Shown: in pieces, positions 1 to 11,239 of the stretch
Numbering within the stretch: position 1 is the first letter of the stretch
How the letters are laid out: each line of letters opens with the position of its first letter
Assembly: GCA_020796225.1 (NCBI GenBank)
Contig: CM036762.1
Coordinates: forward strand, 52,723,407-52,787,406
Length of the DNA: 64,000 nucleotides
DNA from: Arion vulgaris
Taxonomy: Eukaryota; Mollusca; Gastropoda; Stylommatophora; Arionidae
Direction: 5' to 3'
Notes under the pieces: model-generated
What the model saw: only the letters and a program-made list of their open reading frames with translations
What the model was told of the DNA's origin: nothing
The model's database searches: none
Made by a program: the position numbers and the translations under genes

Positions 1-470
1 TTATAAATTGGGCAGTCAGCTTCAGGTCTGTCAGATTTCTCGAAAACTTAGTTTTTAGGTCGACTGAATGTGTCCACATGTTGCTTCTCAGCTCATCCAG
101 GAGAGAATAGTTTTGCAGGACATGCTCTGGAATCTGTTTCGCCTGTTGACACTGGCAGAGAGCTTTTTTAATTATTTCTAGTCTATGTGTCTGTTGAATC
201 AGCAATGTCTGGCACATAGGCAAAATATAATGATCTGGTCTGTTCTGCTTAGGTCTATGAGGAAGTATTTTCCATAATCATATCCAGTGTTTGTCTTCCA
301 GTTTACTGCAGATTGTCTCTGTATAAAGGTTTTGACTTCTTGGTAAATATGCTTTTGGAACTTCCTTCCTTAGCAAGGCATCAGCATTTTCATTGCCTGC
401 AATACCACAGTGAGATGGAATCCACTGCAAGGTTAGATCAATAACCAAGACTTGGATACACATTCATACT
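1..470 (-). mobile_element. Non-LTR retrotransposon fragment: RNase H end and C-terminal tail
   Basis: On the minus strand, 463-278 reads through the end of an RNase H domain, with WIPSHCGIAGNENADAL matching the usual (W)xPSHxGIxGNExAD signature of LINE-encoded RNase H. After an in-frame stop, the translation of 277-1 continues with CQCQ...EHVLQ...LLDELR. This resembles the Cys-rich tail (TTEHVLQDCP...LR) seen at the C-terminus of several other LINE fragments in this window. The element enters from outside the window and is not intact. The RNase H assignment is firm; the exact clade is not. Confidence 0.75.
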
Positions 471-597
471 TTATATCTCAAATACTTTCATATTTTTTAT
501 TTGTTTACCAGTGAAGGGGTATCAATTTACTGTTTCAGAGTGGCCCGATTCTGTAATTCCCTTGTGGTGCAACATGTAGAAAACCCAGTATTGTGTA

Positions 598-865
598 CAC
601 ACTTACTTAATTATCTTCTTCTTGCCTGGTGACACATGAGACTTCTGTAAGGGAGTTCCATACTCTTTTTGTCCCTTGCAACTGTTAGTGCTGTATTCCT
701 CGTTAGAGATACTATAGATATTACTTTTTCATTCATTCATCTCCATAGTGTTCTTGATCTTCCACTCTTTCTTTTTCCCCTTCTGGTGTCCATGTAAGGG
801 CTGTTTTTTGCTGGCTTAGTTGGATTCATTCATAACATGGCCAAGAAATTTTCAATTGATTTTTT
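598..865 (-). mobile_element. LINE 3' fragment, minus strand
   Basis: The stretch is clearly homologous to 60820-61075, with shared blocks such as gtgacacatg and ccttctggtgtcca. That copy encodes the C-terminal tail of a reverse transcriptase (GRPRTTWRRMMEEEL). Here the reading frame is broken. It abuts a plus-strand LINE tail at 866, so two unrelated insertions meet tail to head. Confidence 0.65.
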
Positions 866-1170
866 CTGATGTGGTTTGTTGTTGGAACTGTTATAAAAAA
901 GAGAAGATGGAGATATGTTGGACACACCTTGCGGAGAAATGATCAACGAATATCATTTCAGGCATTGAAGTGGGATGCAAAGGGTTCAAGAAAGAGAGGG
1001 CGACCTAAGGAGACCCTGAAACGAACTTTGCTGAGAGAGGCAAGAAATATCTGTCTCAGTTCCATGGAGGAGATTGAGTGAGTTGCCCAGGATAGAGCAG
1101 TACGGAGAAATTACTTGCAGGCCCTATGTAACGTATAACGGTACGAGAGGAATTATTATTATTATTATAA
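866..1170 (+). mobile_element. LINE-A 3' end, 5'-truncated
   Basis: The plus strand encodes the C-terminal tail of a reverse transcriptase: RRWRYVGHTLRRNDQ, then SRKRGRPKETLKRTLL and REARN..LSSMEEIE, with a stop at 1079-1081. It ends in an (ATT)n tail at about 1154-1170. Two further copies lie at 7082-7365 and 28751-28980. This tail architecture (WxGHxLRR..., GRPKxTxxR) is typical of animal endonuclease/reverse-transcriptase LINEs. The fragment is dead on arrival. Confidence 0.8.
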
Positions 1171-1172
1171 TT

Positions 1173-1490
1173 GTTGGGGAGTTGAAGATAAGGGGAATGT
1201 TCTTTGGTCTCTTCTCGACTACCTGTTGGATGAAAACACTAAAATAGATATTAAATTAATCCAGCGATTAAGGAAGTTTGGAGTTACCCGTTGTACAAGA
1301 AGAACTAAATGCTTGAGGGGCAGAGTGAGGAGTATGTTTAACCAGCATGACATGGGAACCAGCATGACATGGGGGTATGCATACCACTTGAAATCTGTTG
1401 GGGGGAGACTCAGCATCTATGTGTCTTCCCAAAATGCAATGACGTCAGTTTTGTCATCAATAACCAATCTTTTAGGATGGTATTCATTGT
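1173..1490 (+). mobile_element. RNase H-LINE downstream fragment
   Basis: Starting at gttggggagttgaagat, this segment parallels 23316-23600 over about 300 bp, where the same sequence follows an RNase H domain. Frame GRVRSMFNQ is shared by the two copies. Both end near tgacgtcagtttngtnancaataaccaat. The upstream RNase H portion is absent here. Confidence 0.6.
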
Positions 1491-1639
1491 TTTCTGCCTA
1501 GTTTGGATAAGCCTGTTGTTAGTTGCTCTTTATGACCAGAATGTTCTCATGATCCTGTGCAGCAAGAAATTCTCCAACAAAGACTGGGTAGAACAAAATG
1601 AAACAACCCTAAGCCCTCTACTTGATTAAAAGAAAAGAG

Positions 1640-3640
1640 CTCTAATAAATTACAAAAATAAACCTCGCAAAGTTCAAAGGACCATCTTCGCACACAAAAT
1701 CAGTATTGCAAGAGATCAAGGAAGTGTGCAAATGAATACTGGTCAAATCTATGTTCTGCGATACAAAATGCTGCAGATATGGGCAACACCAAGGCAATGT
1801 ACGAAAATATCAGAGTAGCTCTTGGACCAAACATAACAAAAATTGCACCACTAAGATCAGAAACAGGTGAGCCAATAACAGATATGACCAAACAGCTCGA
1901 AAGATGGGTGGAACACTATTCCAATCTTTACTCTGTGGAGAAACCAGCACACCCAGTCCTCGATCAGATCATACCGAAACATCATGACCAAACCGAGCTG
2001 GATACCGAACCCACGGAGCAGGAACTTTCCAAAGCAATCAACAAACTTTCAAATGGCAAGGCATCAGGACTAGACAACATTCCTGCAGAAATCCTCAAAT
2101 ACAATAGGGATGTCCTGCTGCCCCACCTCTACAATCTCCTTATTCAGTGCTGGAGAGAGGGAACACTTCCACAGGACATGAGGGATGCAAAGATAGTGAC
2201 ACTCTATAAAAACAAAGGGGATAAGGGGATTGTAACAACTACAGAGGCATCTCCCTTCTAAGCGTAACAGGCAAAGCTTTTGCACTAGTTCTTTCAAAAC
2301 GACTACAGAAACTGGCGGAGCGTTTTCTTCCAGAGTCACAATGGGGATTCAGAGCTAGACGGTCAACAACTGACATGATATTTACCCTTCGACAGCTACA
2401 AGAGAAGTGCAGAGAGCAGAGCAAGCCTCTATGTATTGCTTTCGTGGATCTGACTAAGGCATTTGACACAGTCAGCAGGCCAAGTCTTTATAAAATATTG
2501 AAGTATATTGGTTGTCCCCAAAGTTGCTCCAATTGATTGTTTCCTTCCATGAGGGCATGAAAGCCAGCATACAGTTCGATGGCAGCACATCTGATAGTTT
2601 TGAGGTTAAGAGTGGAGTCAAGCAGGGCTGTGTCCTTGCCCCCACTCTCTTTGGTATCTTCTTCGCAGTCCTTTGAACCACGCCTTAGGGGACGCTGATG
2701 GTGATGTTTTCATCCGCACTAGATCTGATGGTTCACTGTTTAACTTGGCTCGCGTAAGAGCCAAGACAAAACGCACGGAAATACTTCTCAATGACTTCCT
2801 TTCGCTGACGATGCTGCCTTAGTCGCCCACAGTGAGACTACACTGCAATGTCTAATTAATAATCTGTCAAAGGCATGCGACCTCTTTCTCTGACAATAAG
2901 TGTCTCCAAAACAGTTGTATTATGTCAAGGAGGTAAGACATCAAATATCACTTTAAATGGCAACCATCTAACACCAGTGCAAAATTCTGCTATCTTGGGT
3001 CCACTGTCACTGCCAGCCTTTCTCTTGACGAAGAAATCAACGCTCGTATAGGAGTGCGGCTACTACATTCAGCAAACTATCAAAGCGAGCGTGGGACAAC
3101 AAAAATTGACATTGCAGACGAAGACTCAAATATATCGAGCCTGTGTAATTAGTTCTTTACTATATGGCTCAGAAACATGGACAGCCTACTCAAGACACGA
3201 GAGGAGACTTAACATCTTTCACTTTCGATGTCTCCCAAGATTATGAACATCAGGTGGTACGACAAGATAACCAACTCTGAAGTACTACAACATGCAAATC
3301 TGCCTTCCATCATGGGCATGCTCAGCAGTAGACGACTAAGATGGTTGGGACATGTGAGAAGAATGGAAACTTATCGCATACCAAAACAAATGTTGTTCTG
3401 TGAACTTTCGGAGGAAGAGGCACCAGGGCAGACCACTGCTCAGATATAAAGATGTCTGCAAAACCTCAATGAAAAACTTTTCTATAGATCCCAGCACATG
3501 GGAGGGACTAGCTGATGACAGAGTTGTGTGGAAAACCAAATTACGGAAGGGAGCAGAGTCTTTTGAGAAGAGACTTATGTACGAGCTGAACAACAAGAGA
3601 AAAGCGAAAACTCAGAAGTTGTCACAGTAAAACACTTGCC
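1640..3640 (+). mobile_element. Degenerate LINE with reverse transcriptase domain
   Basis: This is a decayed non-LTR reverse transcriptase. An open stretch at 1779-2261 encodes the fingers region, with NGKASGLDNIPAEIL and MRDAKIVTLYKNKGDKG. A frame change at about 2235 leads into CNNYRGISLLSVTGKAFA, LPESQWGFRARRST and FVDLTKAFDTVSR (motif A, about 2445-2475). The catalytic box follows at about 2800 as PFADDAALVAH. The C-terminal tail RRLRWLGHVRRM (about 3330-3365) and RPLLRYKDVCKTSMK (about 3430-3480) ends in a stop at 3628-3630. At least three frameshifts and several stops make it non-functional. No endonuclease domain can be seen upstream, so the copy is 5'-truncated. Confidence 0.9.
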
Positions 3641-4111
3641 TATTGACCGTCTGTAAAGATGAAAAGGGCCATATATATTAATTTCACACAAAGCCAGACA
3701 GGGTGAGTAATACCCAGAACTTCAGGCTTAATCCCTGTTTCCATGTTACAGTCTGTGCACAGGTAGTTAAAGTTAAGAAGTGGCTGTGTGCGGAATTTGA
3801 TGATTCCTTGAAGGAGCCTAGGATCAGAGAATATATGTTGTAGTCATGTATATCTAGAGAGTCCACGTACTGCATGTGTCAAGCATACAATGAACAGAGA
3901 GTAAACACGTGGTCAGTCCCCTCGCCAGTCCAAGACAAGCTATATGAAAATGTACATGGACTCTGGTTACCACTAACTACTTTACAAGTATACAAAGTGA
4001 AGTCTGAAAATGTTGAAAAAGAAAAGAGAGAGCATAGGAATGGCAGGAAATGCAGAGTATTTCTCACCCTTTTCCCCCTATATACATAGTCAAGATTAAT
4101 AATAATAATAT
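3641..4111. other. No gene recognised
   Basis: This is single-copy-looking sequence between a LINE tail and a SINE. Short ORFs on both strands show no family motif and no plausible splice context. An (AAT)n run closes the stretch at about 4099-4110. Confidence 0.6.
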
Positions 4112-4124
4112 ATAATAGCCGTTC

Positions 4125-4400
4125 GAGCCGCGGTAGCGTAGTTGTTAGTGTACTTGCTTCTCAAGGCTGGTGGTCCGGGTTCAACTCCCGCATTGTGCGT
4201 GAAATTTTTCCTGATCGCGACAGCTCTCAGGTCGACCCAGCCTCAACTGGGTACCAGACATGGGAAAGTAAAGGCGGCTGGCGTGATGCTGACCACATCA
4301 CCCAACGTGTGCCGACGGTCAATGAATAATACAGGCCTAACACTGTATTGCCCTATATACCACAAGGTATGAAAGGGTTCCTTTACTTTTTTTTTTTTTT
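4125..4400 (+). mobile_element. SINE-A, complete, with 13-bp target-site duplication
   Basis: This is a tRNA-derived SINE. An A-box-like TAGCGTAGTTG lies at 4134-4144 and a B-box GGTTCAACTCC at 4178-4188. The body ends in cctttac followed by a T-run. Flanking direct repeats ataatagccgttc at 4112-4124 and 4401-4413 mark the insertion. Other copies on the minus strand lie at 43749-44022, 18236-18365 and, badly decayed, 17740-17850. The tail is T/CTTTA-rich rather than poly(A), suggesting it was mobilised by a LINE that does not use poly(A). Confidence 0.85.
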
Positions 4401-4413
4401 ATAATAGCCGTTC

Positions 4414-4800
4414 ATTGCAAGCGATGACGACAACAGCCTCAAACGTGTGCCGCTGCACCTCTGGTGTGTGCAGAGTGACTGTAGAGTCCAATCCTAGAAC
4501 ACAATCCCTACCACAGGTGGGGCATACATGATCAAGGTTAAACATGTGGGTGTTGTGTGTTCTGTCTTTTCACGCAGCTCGTTTTCTCTGTGCCTCAACA
4601 GCACGATGATTCTCAGTTATGCAGGTTCCTCTTGTGTTGTTACAGCGCAACATTTGGCGATCTTGTGCCATGGATTCCCAGCACATGGTGTCTATATTGA
4701 AGCATTTCAGAGACACTTTAAGAGTGTCTTTAAAGTGTTTTTTCTGTCCACTAGAAGAACATCTGCCCCCTTCAATCTCGCCATACATCAACTGTTTTGG
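4414..4800 (-). mobile_element. LINE C-terminal fragment with C2H2-like motif
   Basis: Read on the minus strand, 4791-4570 encodes GQKKHFKDTLKVSLKCFNID and WESMAQDRQMLR, the widespread LINE C-terminal tail. A frame further downstream reads VCPTCGRDC, a CxxC..C block of the kind that ends this LINE type. It is broken by frameshifts. SINE-A landed just downstream of its 3' side. Confidence 0.75.
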
Positions 4801-5460
4801 ATGCGTTTATCAGGCATTCCTATTAAAGATTGTGATTTTCATGCCGTATTAACATACTGGGGATTAGCAGGAAAGTCACAAAACCCAAGTTTAATAGCAG
4901 TGGTGAATTTCTCGCCTAGTAGGAAGGACTCTCTTAGGAGTTGTTTTCTCCATAGCGAAGCAAACCCAAATAAAGAAATATGCAGAAACCAGATGTTCTG
5001 ATCTACGGGTCTGTAGGCACCTAACTTGCACAATGTGGTCGCGCTCTATGAAACAAATCACATACTGACCAGAAAGATCGGTTTAACAAGCTGTTGATGT
5101 CAAGAAAACAAAGAAATAGATCTATTTATATGTACTCGTATATGCTCGAATGTATGTCTACCTACCTGTCACATGTCTGAAATTTGTTCTGTTCTTAATT
5201 TCAGTGATCCAAGTGTGACTGAGAGAAAAATTTAACATCCAGTGGTCAGCATTTGATTTAAAGTCAGAAAACTGTCTCAGTTTTGGCCCTATACCCTCGT
5301 AAACCATCTCCTCTTAAAGAACGCATGCTTTTCTGGAATAAATTATATCCCCAATATCTTAAAGACCATGCCAAGTCACATCAGAAGCAGGAGTTGTAGG
5401 AAGCTGTGAATTTTTATAAAGTAATATTAATTTCATGGACAGTGAGGAAAATAAATGAGG
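4801..5460. other. No gene recognised
   Basis: AT-rich sequence. The ORF at 4528-5001 is an antisense reading of the LINE tail plus random extension. No splice-consistent exon, RNA gene or repeat family was recognised beyond 4800. Confidence 0.55.
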
Positions 5461-5625
5461 AGGTTTTATATCAGGCCTGCACACAAAGAAACCTTATCAA
5501 AAGAATAAGAATACGGCAATTAAGGTTCTTGGGCATAATGCAAGAGAAGGTTTAGAACATTTGGTACAACAGGTAATCAATAAGTAGGTGAACAGGCAGA
5601 AGATGTGAGATGGTGACATATGTTA
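5460..5625 (+). mobile_element. Short LINE tail fragment
   Basis: The translation RLRFLGHIM followed by EGLEHLV and TGRRCEM fits the common reverse-transcriptase tail (R.LxFLGHIxRxxGLExLVxTGxI.GKR.RGR). It is heavily decayed. Confidence 0.5.
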
Positions 5626-6775
5626 AAAACAACAGACTCACACAACAAGAATTGAAGACATATCCATGTCGTGGATGATGATTAAAATGATGACAGAGCA
5701 GAAGGTCAAATACTAGATCAACAACTTCGGACACTATTAAAAACATCCTAGCATAACATGGCGTCAAACGACACTGTAACTCATATTTAATTAAAGGTTT
5801 GATTATCAATTAAACATTCTGACAAATAAGTTATGAAGATTACATATATTTGTAAAGATCGATGATTTTATGAACTATCAACTTTCAACAGACCATGTAT
5901 TTTGTAGAAATGAGATAGTTTCTGTAAGCATGTTTCTTATGTATACAACATGAGAGCTTTAATTCATTATTTGACAATAAAAATAACAATTTACTTTTCT
6001 GCGCCACATGACGCCAAATTTTAGATGAACACTTACTGCCAGAGCAAGAGGCAGTAAGAGGATTGGTGAAATCTACACAGTCCTAATGTGAAGCATGCGT
6101 TAGTACAAACCAAGGCACATAACACGTTCTGGCAAAGATAAAAAACAAGTTTCATTGGTCTAAAACGACGCAAAAAAGTAAGAAAGAAATGTGAACTAAG
6201 GTAAAATATGAAATGAATGGAAGAATAGGAGAAGATGTTGGATGGCCTGACATCAGGGTTTCAACACAGGAACGACATCAGTCTGATATAAAGACAAGAT
6301 GGAGAGTTGTGGAAAGAGAGTGATCCATCACGCTGGTGGGATGCAATGATTAAATATGAATTGACAGCAAAGAGTAAAGACTAGCATCAGCAAAAACTCA
6401 TCTGGGGACACTGATAATAGGAAAGATGGTCTTTCATCAAAATAGCTAGAAGCGATATTAATAAGGAGACATATGCTTAATCATCAAGTGTTGCTAGAAG
6501 AAGAATTTGAAATTACAATTAACATTTCTACCATTAGTATTAAGTTATGAATATTATTATTATAATTGATTTTGTACAAGATCTGATGATTTGTTTATTG
6601 AAACATATTCACACTTTTCAACAACTATTGTTATGTTTTCTGTTCACAATGATGTTTTATGTTTTATGTTCAACAATGATGTTTTATGTTTTATGCAACA
6701 ATGATCTTGGGCTTAATCTGTATCTTATTTTGACAAATTTATTTTTATAATCAATTTAACAGTTTCTGCAGTGTA
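5626..6775. other. AT-rich gap without a recognised gene
   Basis: No coding exon could be supported on either strand. The short repeat atgttttatgttttatg at about 6650-6700 is a minor local duplication. Some 6.2-6.45 kb sequence may be LINE-derived, but the motifs are too weak to claim. Confidence 0.5.
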
Positions 6776-7000
6776 ACGGGCCCAAATTTGGGGTGTAAAG
6801 AATAGAACCACTGTTACTCCACATGTCGAAGAGGCGATAAGGAGGTTTGGCTGAAATTATGCACATGTCCTAAAGTGTAGAAGTCTACTTAGGGCCTACT
6901 AACAATGTGCAACGTATACACGTTTTTGGCAAAGATCAAACATATCACAAAGAATGATTAAAATTGGTTGTAAAGAACGAACGCAAAGAAGAAATGTTTT
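6776..7000 (+). mobile_element. SINE-B, decayed copy
   Basis: It matches the SINE-B consensus from gggcccaaatttggggtg through aaccactgttac, the core gtcg(t)aagaggcga, and the tail gaacgaacgcaaagaaga. Several small deletions are present. It lacks the first bases of the family head. Confidence 0.8.
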
Positions 7001-7074
7001 CTGAAATTCTTTTATTTTAAAAATATGTTATATATAGAATGTGAACGAATTCAGGAGAAGGTGAATCAGAGAAA

Positions 7075-7365
7075 TGTCTGTCAACCACCAGTGACAACTG
7101 TTATAAGAAAGAGAAGATGGAGATATGTTGAGCACACTTGAGGAGAAATGATCAACGAATATCAAAGCAGACATTGAAGTGGGATGCAAGGTTCAAGAAA
7201 GAGAGGTCACCTAAGGAGACCATGAAATGAACTAAGCACAGAGGCAAAAATATCGGTCTCAGTTCCATGGAGGAGATTGAGCGAGTTGCCCAGGATAGAG
7301 GTATGGAAAAATTGTTTGCAGCTCTATAATGTATAACGTCGAGGAATAATTATTATTATTATTAT
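7075..7365 (+). mobile_element. LINE-A 3' end, decayed
   Basis: Second copy of the LINE-A tail, parallel to 866-1170. The blocks gagaagatggagatatgttg, tgaagtgggatgca and agttccatggaggagattga are retained. Stops and deletions interrupt the frame. It ends in an (ATT)n run at about 7345-7365. Confidence 0.8.
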
Positions 7366-7564
7366 ATAGTGAGACGTATTAGCTTAATGCACAAGTGTTT
7401 GTCTATCGACTAGGACACAAAAGGGTTGTCAATTAAATTCCACACTTGACATTCCACATGTGATTAAAAGAATTGACCGTTCTACCTCCTGCACATTAGA
7501 GTCTAGAAATTGGAATTAACAGGTTCTTCATACCAAAGATCTGAAAATACTATGGAAAATTATA

Positions 7565-7745
7565 TATGCTATATTATTTATGTTATGTTATGCGATATGT
7601 GTCATGGCACATTGGGTATTCCCATGCATGCTTTGTCCTCCGCTGTAGCAGCCATCCTAAAGTCCACTTGCTCACTGTATCCCTGAGAAGTTTATTAGTA
7701 TATCTTCTCTTTCTACTACAAAGACGAGACAGTCTGGCATGGATT
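7565..7745 (-). repeat. Repeat K, copy 1
   Basis: Strong similarity to 40475-40655, including cacattgggnattcccatgcatgc and ccatcctaaagtcca. One end carries a ttatg microsatellite, which on the minus strand reads as an (ATAAC)n-like 3' tail, as expected of a retroposed LINE or SINE end. No protein motif is convincing, so the class is unknown. Confidence 0.6.
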
Positions 7746-7817
7746 ATTATACATATTTGTGTTTTGACATGTTTGAGTATTTGTGAAGGATTAGAAGACA
7801 GATAATAGTATGCAAGT

Positions 7818-8067
7818 CGCCCGAGTGGTTGCCGGGCCCAAATTTGGGGTGTAAAGAATAGAACCACTGTTACCTGCCATGCATGTCGTAAGAGGCGACT
7901 AAGGAGGTTTGGCTGAAATTGGATGCATGTGTCCTAAACGTGTAGAAGTCTATGAGTTTAGGGCTTACCAAACCAATGTGCAACGTATACACGTTCTTGG
8001 CAAAGATCAAACATATCACAAAAGTGATTAAAATTGGTTGTAAAGAACGAACGCAAAGAAGAAGAAG
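7818..8067 (+). mobile_element. SINE-B, full copy with 11-bp target-site duplication
   Basis: The head cgcccgagtggtt resembles the A-box side of a Leu/Ser-type tRNA. The element continues through the conserved core catgtcgtaagaggcgacta to a (GAA)n tail. Direct repeats agtatgcaagt at 7807-7817 and 8068-8078 flank it. This is the reference copy for the family in this window. Confidence 0.9.
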
Positions 8068-8100
8068 AGTATGCAAGTTTTGGTGTTTCTTACTTGTACT

Positions 8101-8170
8101 CAGTGGTGGCTGCCATTAAGGGCCAGTGGCACCGGACCCCACCGCCAAAAATGATCATGAGCCGCCACTA
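8101..8170 (-). mobile_element. hAT MITE-1, internally deleted copy
   Basis: It begins cagtggtggc and ends gccgccacta, an imperfect version of the 14-bp terminal inverted repeat of MITE-1. The flanking 8-mers cttgtact and cttatact differ at one base. At 70 bp it is less than half the size of the other copies. Orientation is opposite to the copies in intron 1. Confidence 0.75.
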
Positions 8171-8285
8171 CTTATACTTATATATATGTAAATTGTGTTG
8201 GCAAATGTTTGTGACTTATTTTGCCTCAATTCATTATCAAATATTTTTTATTAAACTTAGCTTCCCTACACTCGGCACAAACCAA

Positions 8286-9283
8286 ATAGTATTTCAATGA
8301 TGATATGTAAGCAGATGATAGTTCAGTATGATGATATGTAAGCAGATGATAGTTCAGTGTGATGATATGTAAGCAGATGATAGTTCAGTATGATGATATG
8401 TAAGCAGATGATATTTCAGTGTGATGATATGTAAGCAGATGATATTTCAGTGTGATGATATGTAAGCAGACGATATTTCAGTGTGATGATATGTAAGCAG
8501 ACGATATTTCAGTGTGATGATATGTAAGCAGATGATATTTCAGTGTGATGATATGTAAGCAGACGATATTTCAGTGTGATGATATGTAAGCAGACGATAT
8601 TTCAGTGTGATGATATGTAAGCAGATGATATTTCAGTGTGATGATATGTAAGCAGACGATATTTCAGTGTGATGATATGTAAGCAGACGATATTTCAGTG
8701 TGATGATATGTAAGCAGATGATATTTCAGTGTGATGATATGTAAGCAGACGATATTTCAGTGTGATGATATGTAAGCAGACGATATTTCAGTGTGATGAT
8801 ATGTAAGCAGATGATATTTCAGTGTGATGATATGTAAGCAGATGATATTTCAGTGTGATGATATGTAATCAGATGATATTTCAGTATGATGATATGTAAT
8901 CAGATGATATTTCAATGTGATGATATGTAAGCAGATGATATTTCAGTGTGATGATATGTAAGCAGATGATATTTCAGTATGATGATATGTAATCAGATGA
9001 TATTTCAGTGTGATGATATGTAAGCAGATGATATTTCAGTGTGATGATATGTAGCAGATGATATTTCAGTGTATGATATGTAGCAGATGATATTTCAGTA
9101 TGATGATATGTAAGCAGATGATATTTCAGTATGATGATATGTAATCAGATGATATTTCAGTTGATGATATGTAAGCAGATGATATTTTCAGTACAGTGAT
9201 ATATGTAAGCAGATGATATTTCAGTATGATGATATGTATGCAGATGATATTTCAGTGTGATGATATGTAAGCAGATGATATTT
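8286..9283. repeat. 31-bp minisatellite, about 32 units
   Basis: Head-to-tail units of gatgatatgtaagcagatga plus tatttcagtgt. Units differ mainly at agatgat/agacgat and taagc/taatc. Between 8454 and 8825 the C/T variants follow a CCT-CCT-CCT-CCT order, a 93-bp higher-order repeat. Units near 9050-9190 carry single-base deletions that may be sequencing-consensus errors. Confidence 0.95.
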
Positions 9284-9654
9284 CCATGCCCTGGCACAAA
9301 AATAAATTGAATTTTGTCAGCTGTGACCTCTTCAGAGACTTCAACCACCATTGTCTTCAAGCCCAGCCCATCTCAACCTTCCTAAACTTACTCATGTTTT
9401 CATTGAGATAGCATGCATGGTAAAAGTCTCTGACTCCAGCGCCAGGCCATTGCTCTAGCACTATCATAATCTCCATAGTCAGACTGCATGTAGTCATGGC
9501 AAAACCACAACTGTCTTCCTTCACATTATACACACCGATCTGATCAGTGAAAGCTCATGAGCTCCGCATTTCCAACCCAACAACCAACCAAACTGTGTAA
9601 GGCCACATAACCCTCAGTTTAGCCAAAGCCAGCTATAAACTTATGGGCCTTCGG
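9284..9654. other. No gene; possible RNase H remnant at its start
   Basis: Minus-strand 9360-9284 reads ADKIQFIFVPGH, reminiscent of the FVPGH block of LINE RNase H, and is cut off by the minisatellite. The rest shows no recognised family. Confidence 0.4.
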
Positions 9655-9915
9655 ACTCAGGTAAGAATTATGGGAAATCAGACCACAACTACACCACGTG
9701 ACCTCGCATTCCAGTATTGTTGTATATAGAGACGAATTCATTTTCAAATCAACACAAAATGCTAAAACGAAGTTATATTATCCAACAAGTTAAGTTTAAC
9801 AATAAGGAATATCAATATTATGAATATTTTCACCAATAAATAACCATAGACTCACAGAATTGAGTAAAATTGCAAAAATACGTGCAGTGTTCTATCAAAC
9901 ATCTGTAATTTTGTA
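9655..9915. repeat. Repeat J, copy 1
   Basis: Long stretches match 12595-13105, for example cattccagtattgttgtata, ataaataaccatagactc and agaattgagtaaaattg. The second copy is split by a SINE. Similarity appears to extend weakly further (tatctagagttggctgtggt against 13362-13381). It is either an old local duplication or an unclassified transposon. Confidence 0.65.
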
Positions 9916-10390
9916 ATTTCAGCCCCTTTTCTGATCTAGGTCAGGGAATCCCCGGTCAGTTGTCTGGCCTAGTTATCTAGAGTTGGCTGTGGTTTAGCTC
10001 ACATAAATCAACGCCTGAACGTATGCCTCAAGACCACCCCATTTTCTTGTCTATATTCTACATCTTGTCTATATTCTACATCTAATCTGATGTATACCAA
10101 AATGGATGTATTACTCCTTGCTGGCACTCGTATATCCATTCTTCACCAGATCTTATCGAGTCTTCAAGTACACACGCATGTTGAATAACATTCTCGTCCT
10201 GACCAAATCCAATATTTTTCTCTTTTTAACCTGCTACCATTTTCGCTATCGATGTCCATGTTGCAGTGCATGCGGTGTATCAACAACACGGACATGGAAG
10301 TAGGCCCGTTTCTTTCATTTAATTTCGAATAAATATTTGACCTACAAACACACCTGTTTGTTACTGTTGTTTCTTACTAATACAATAGTT
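9916..10390. other. No gene recognised
   Basis: Unassigned sequence. The 65-codon ORF at 10106-10303 has no family motif and no splice context. Confidence 0.5.
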
Positions 10391-10398
10391 GTTTATAA

Positions 10399-10767
10399 CA
10401 GCGTTTGCCAAACGGGTCCACGAACCCCCGGAGTTCACGAGGTACTCACAGGAGGTCCTCAACCGCTTGAAGAAATATTATGATCTTTGACATTTCAAAC
10501 AGAAAAATAAATTTTTTAAATATTTAAAAAAACAGTGGTAAACTAGCCCCGCTTCGAAATCGAAAGATCCGGACCGGAGTCTAAATGTCTGACAGGACAA
10601 AATGAAAGATCATTTGCAGTTTCCAGCAGTCCCAGAACATTGTTGACTATTGTAATATAAAGATAATTCATTTCTGTTCATTTTCATATATAGAATCTTG
10701 TGGGGGTTCGTAGCAGCAAAATGTAATTGAAAGTGGGTCCACGATAACGCAAGTTTGGGAACCGCTG
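10399..10767. mobile_element. hAT MITE-3, 369 bp
   Basis: The ends cagcgtttgccaaac and gtttgggaaccgctg form an imperfect terminal inverted repeat of the classic hAT CAGngTTnnCAAA type. Sub-terminal gggtccacgaac and gggtccacgata support the symmetry. Candidate 8-bp target duplications gtttataa (10391-10398) and atctataa (10768-10775) match at six of eight positions. No transposase is encoded. Confidence 0.75.
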
Positions 10768-10900
10768 ATCTATAACATCCATTGCCATCAAACGATAATG
10801 ACATCGGCTTAAGACGTGTCTTTTCTCCCCACCCCCTTCCCGTTGGTGTGTGCACGCGCGTGTCAGTGAAGGTTAAAGGTTGAGGTTCAACTATTTCTTA

Positions 10901-11149
10901 CGCCCAGTGGTTACCGAGCCCAAATTTAGGGTGTAAAGAATAGAACCACTGTTACCTACCACGCATGTCGTAAGAGGCGACTAAGGAGGTTTGGTGAAAT
11001 CGGATGCACATGCCCTAAACGTGTAGAAGTCTATGCGTTTAGGGGCCTACAAACCAATGTGCAACGTATACACGTTCTTGGCAAAGATCAAACATATCAC
11101 AAAGAGTGATTAAAATTGGTCGTAAAGAACGAACGTGAAGAAGAAGAAG
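10901..11149 (+). mobile_element. SINE-B, full copy with 12-bp target-site duplication
   Basis: Direct repeats aactatttctta lie at 10889-10900 and 11150-11161. Head, core and (GAA)n tail follow the family consensus with few substitutions, so this is a fairly young insertion. Confidence 0.9.
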
Positions 11150-11239
11150 AACTATTTCTTAGTTCTTTGTCACTTCTTGACTGCACATGTTTTGAAACAA
11201 ACTGTTTACGACTTGTTAAACAATTACTTTGTGGAGGAT

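Noticed and set aside
1779..2261. 160-codon ORF as a host gene
   Set aside because: It is the fingers region of a LINE reverse transcriptase, and the remaining motifs follow in shifted frames.
4528..5001. 157-codon plus-strand ORF
   Set aside because: Mostly antisense to a LINE tail, no motif, no splice context.
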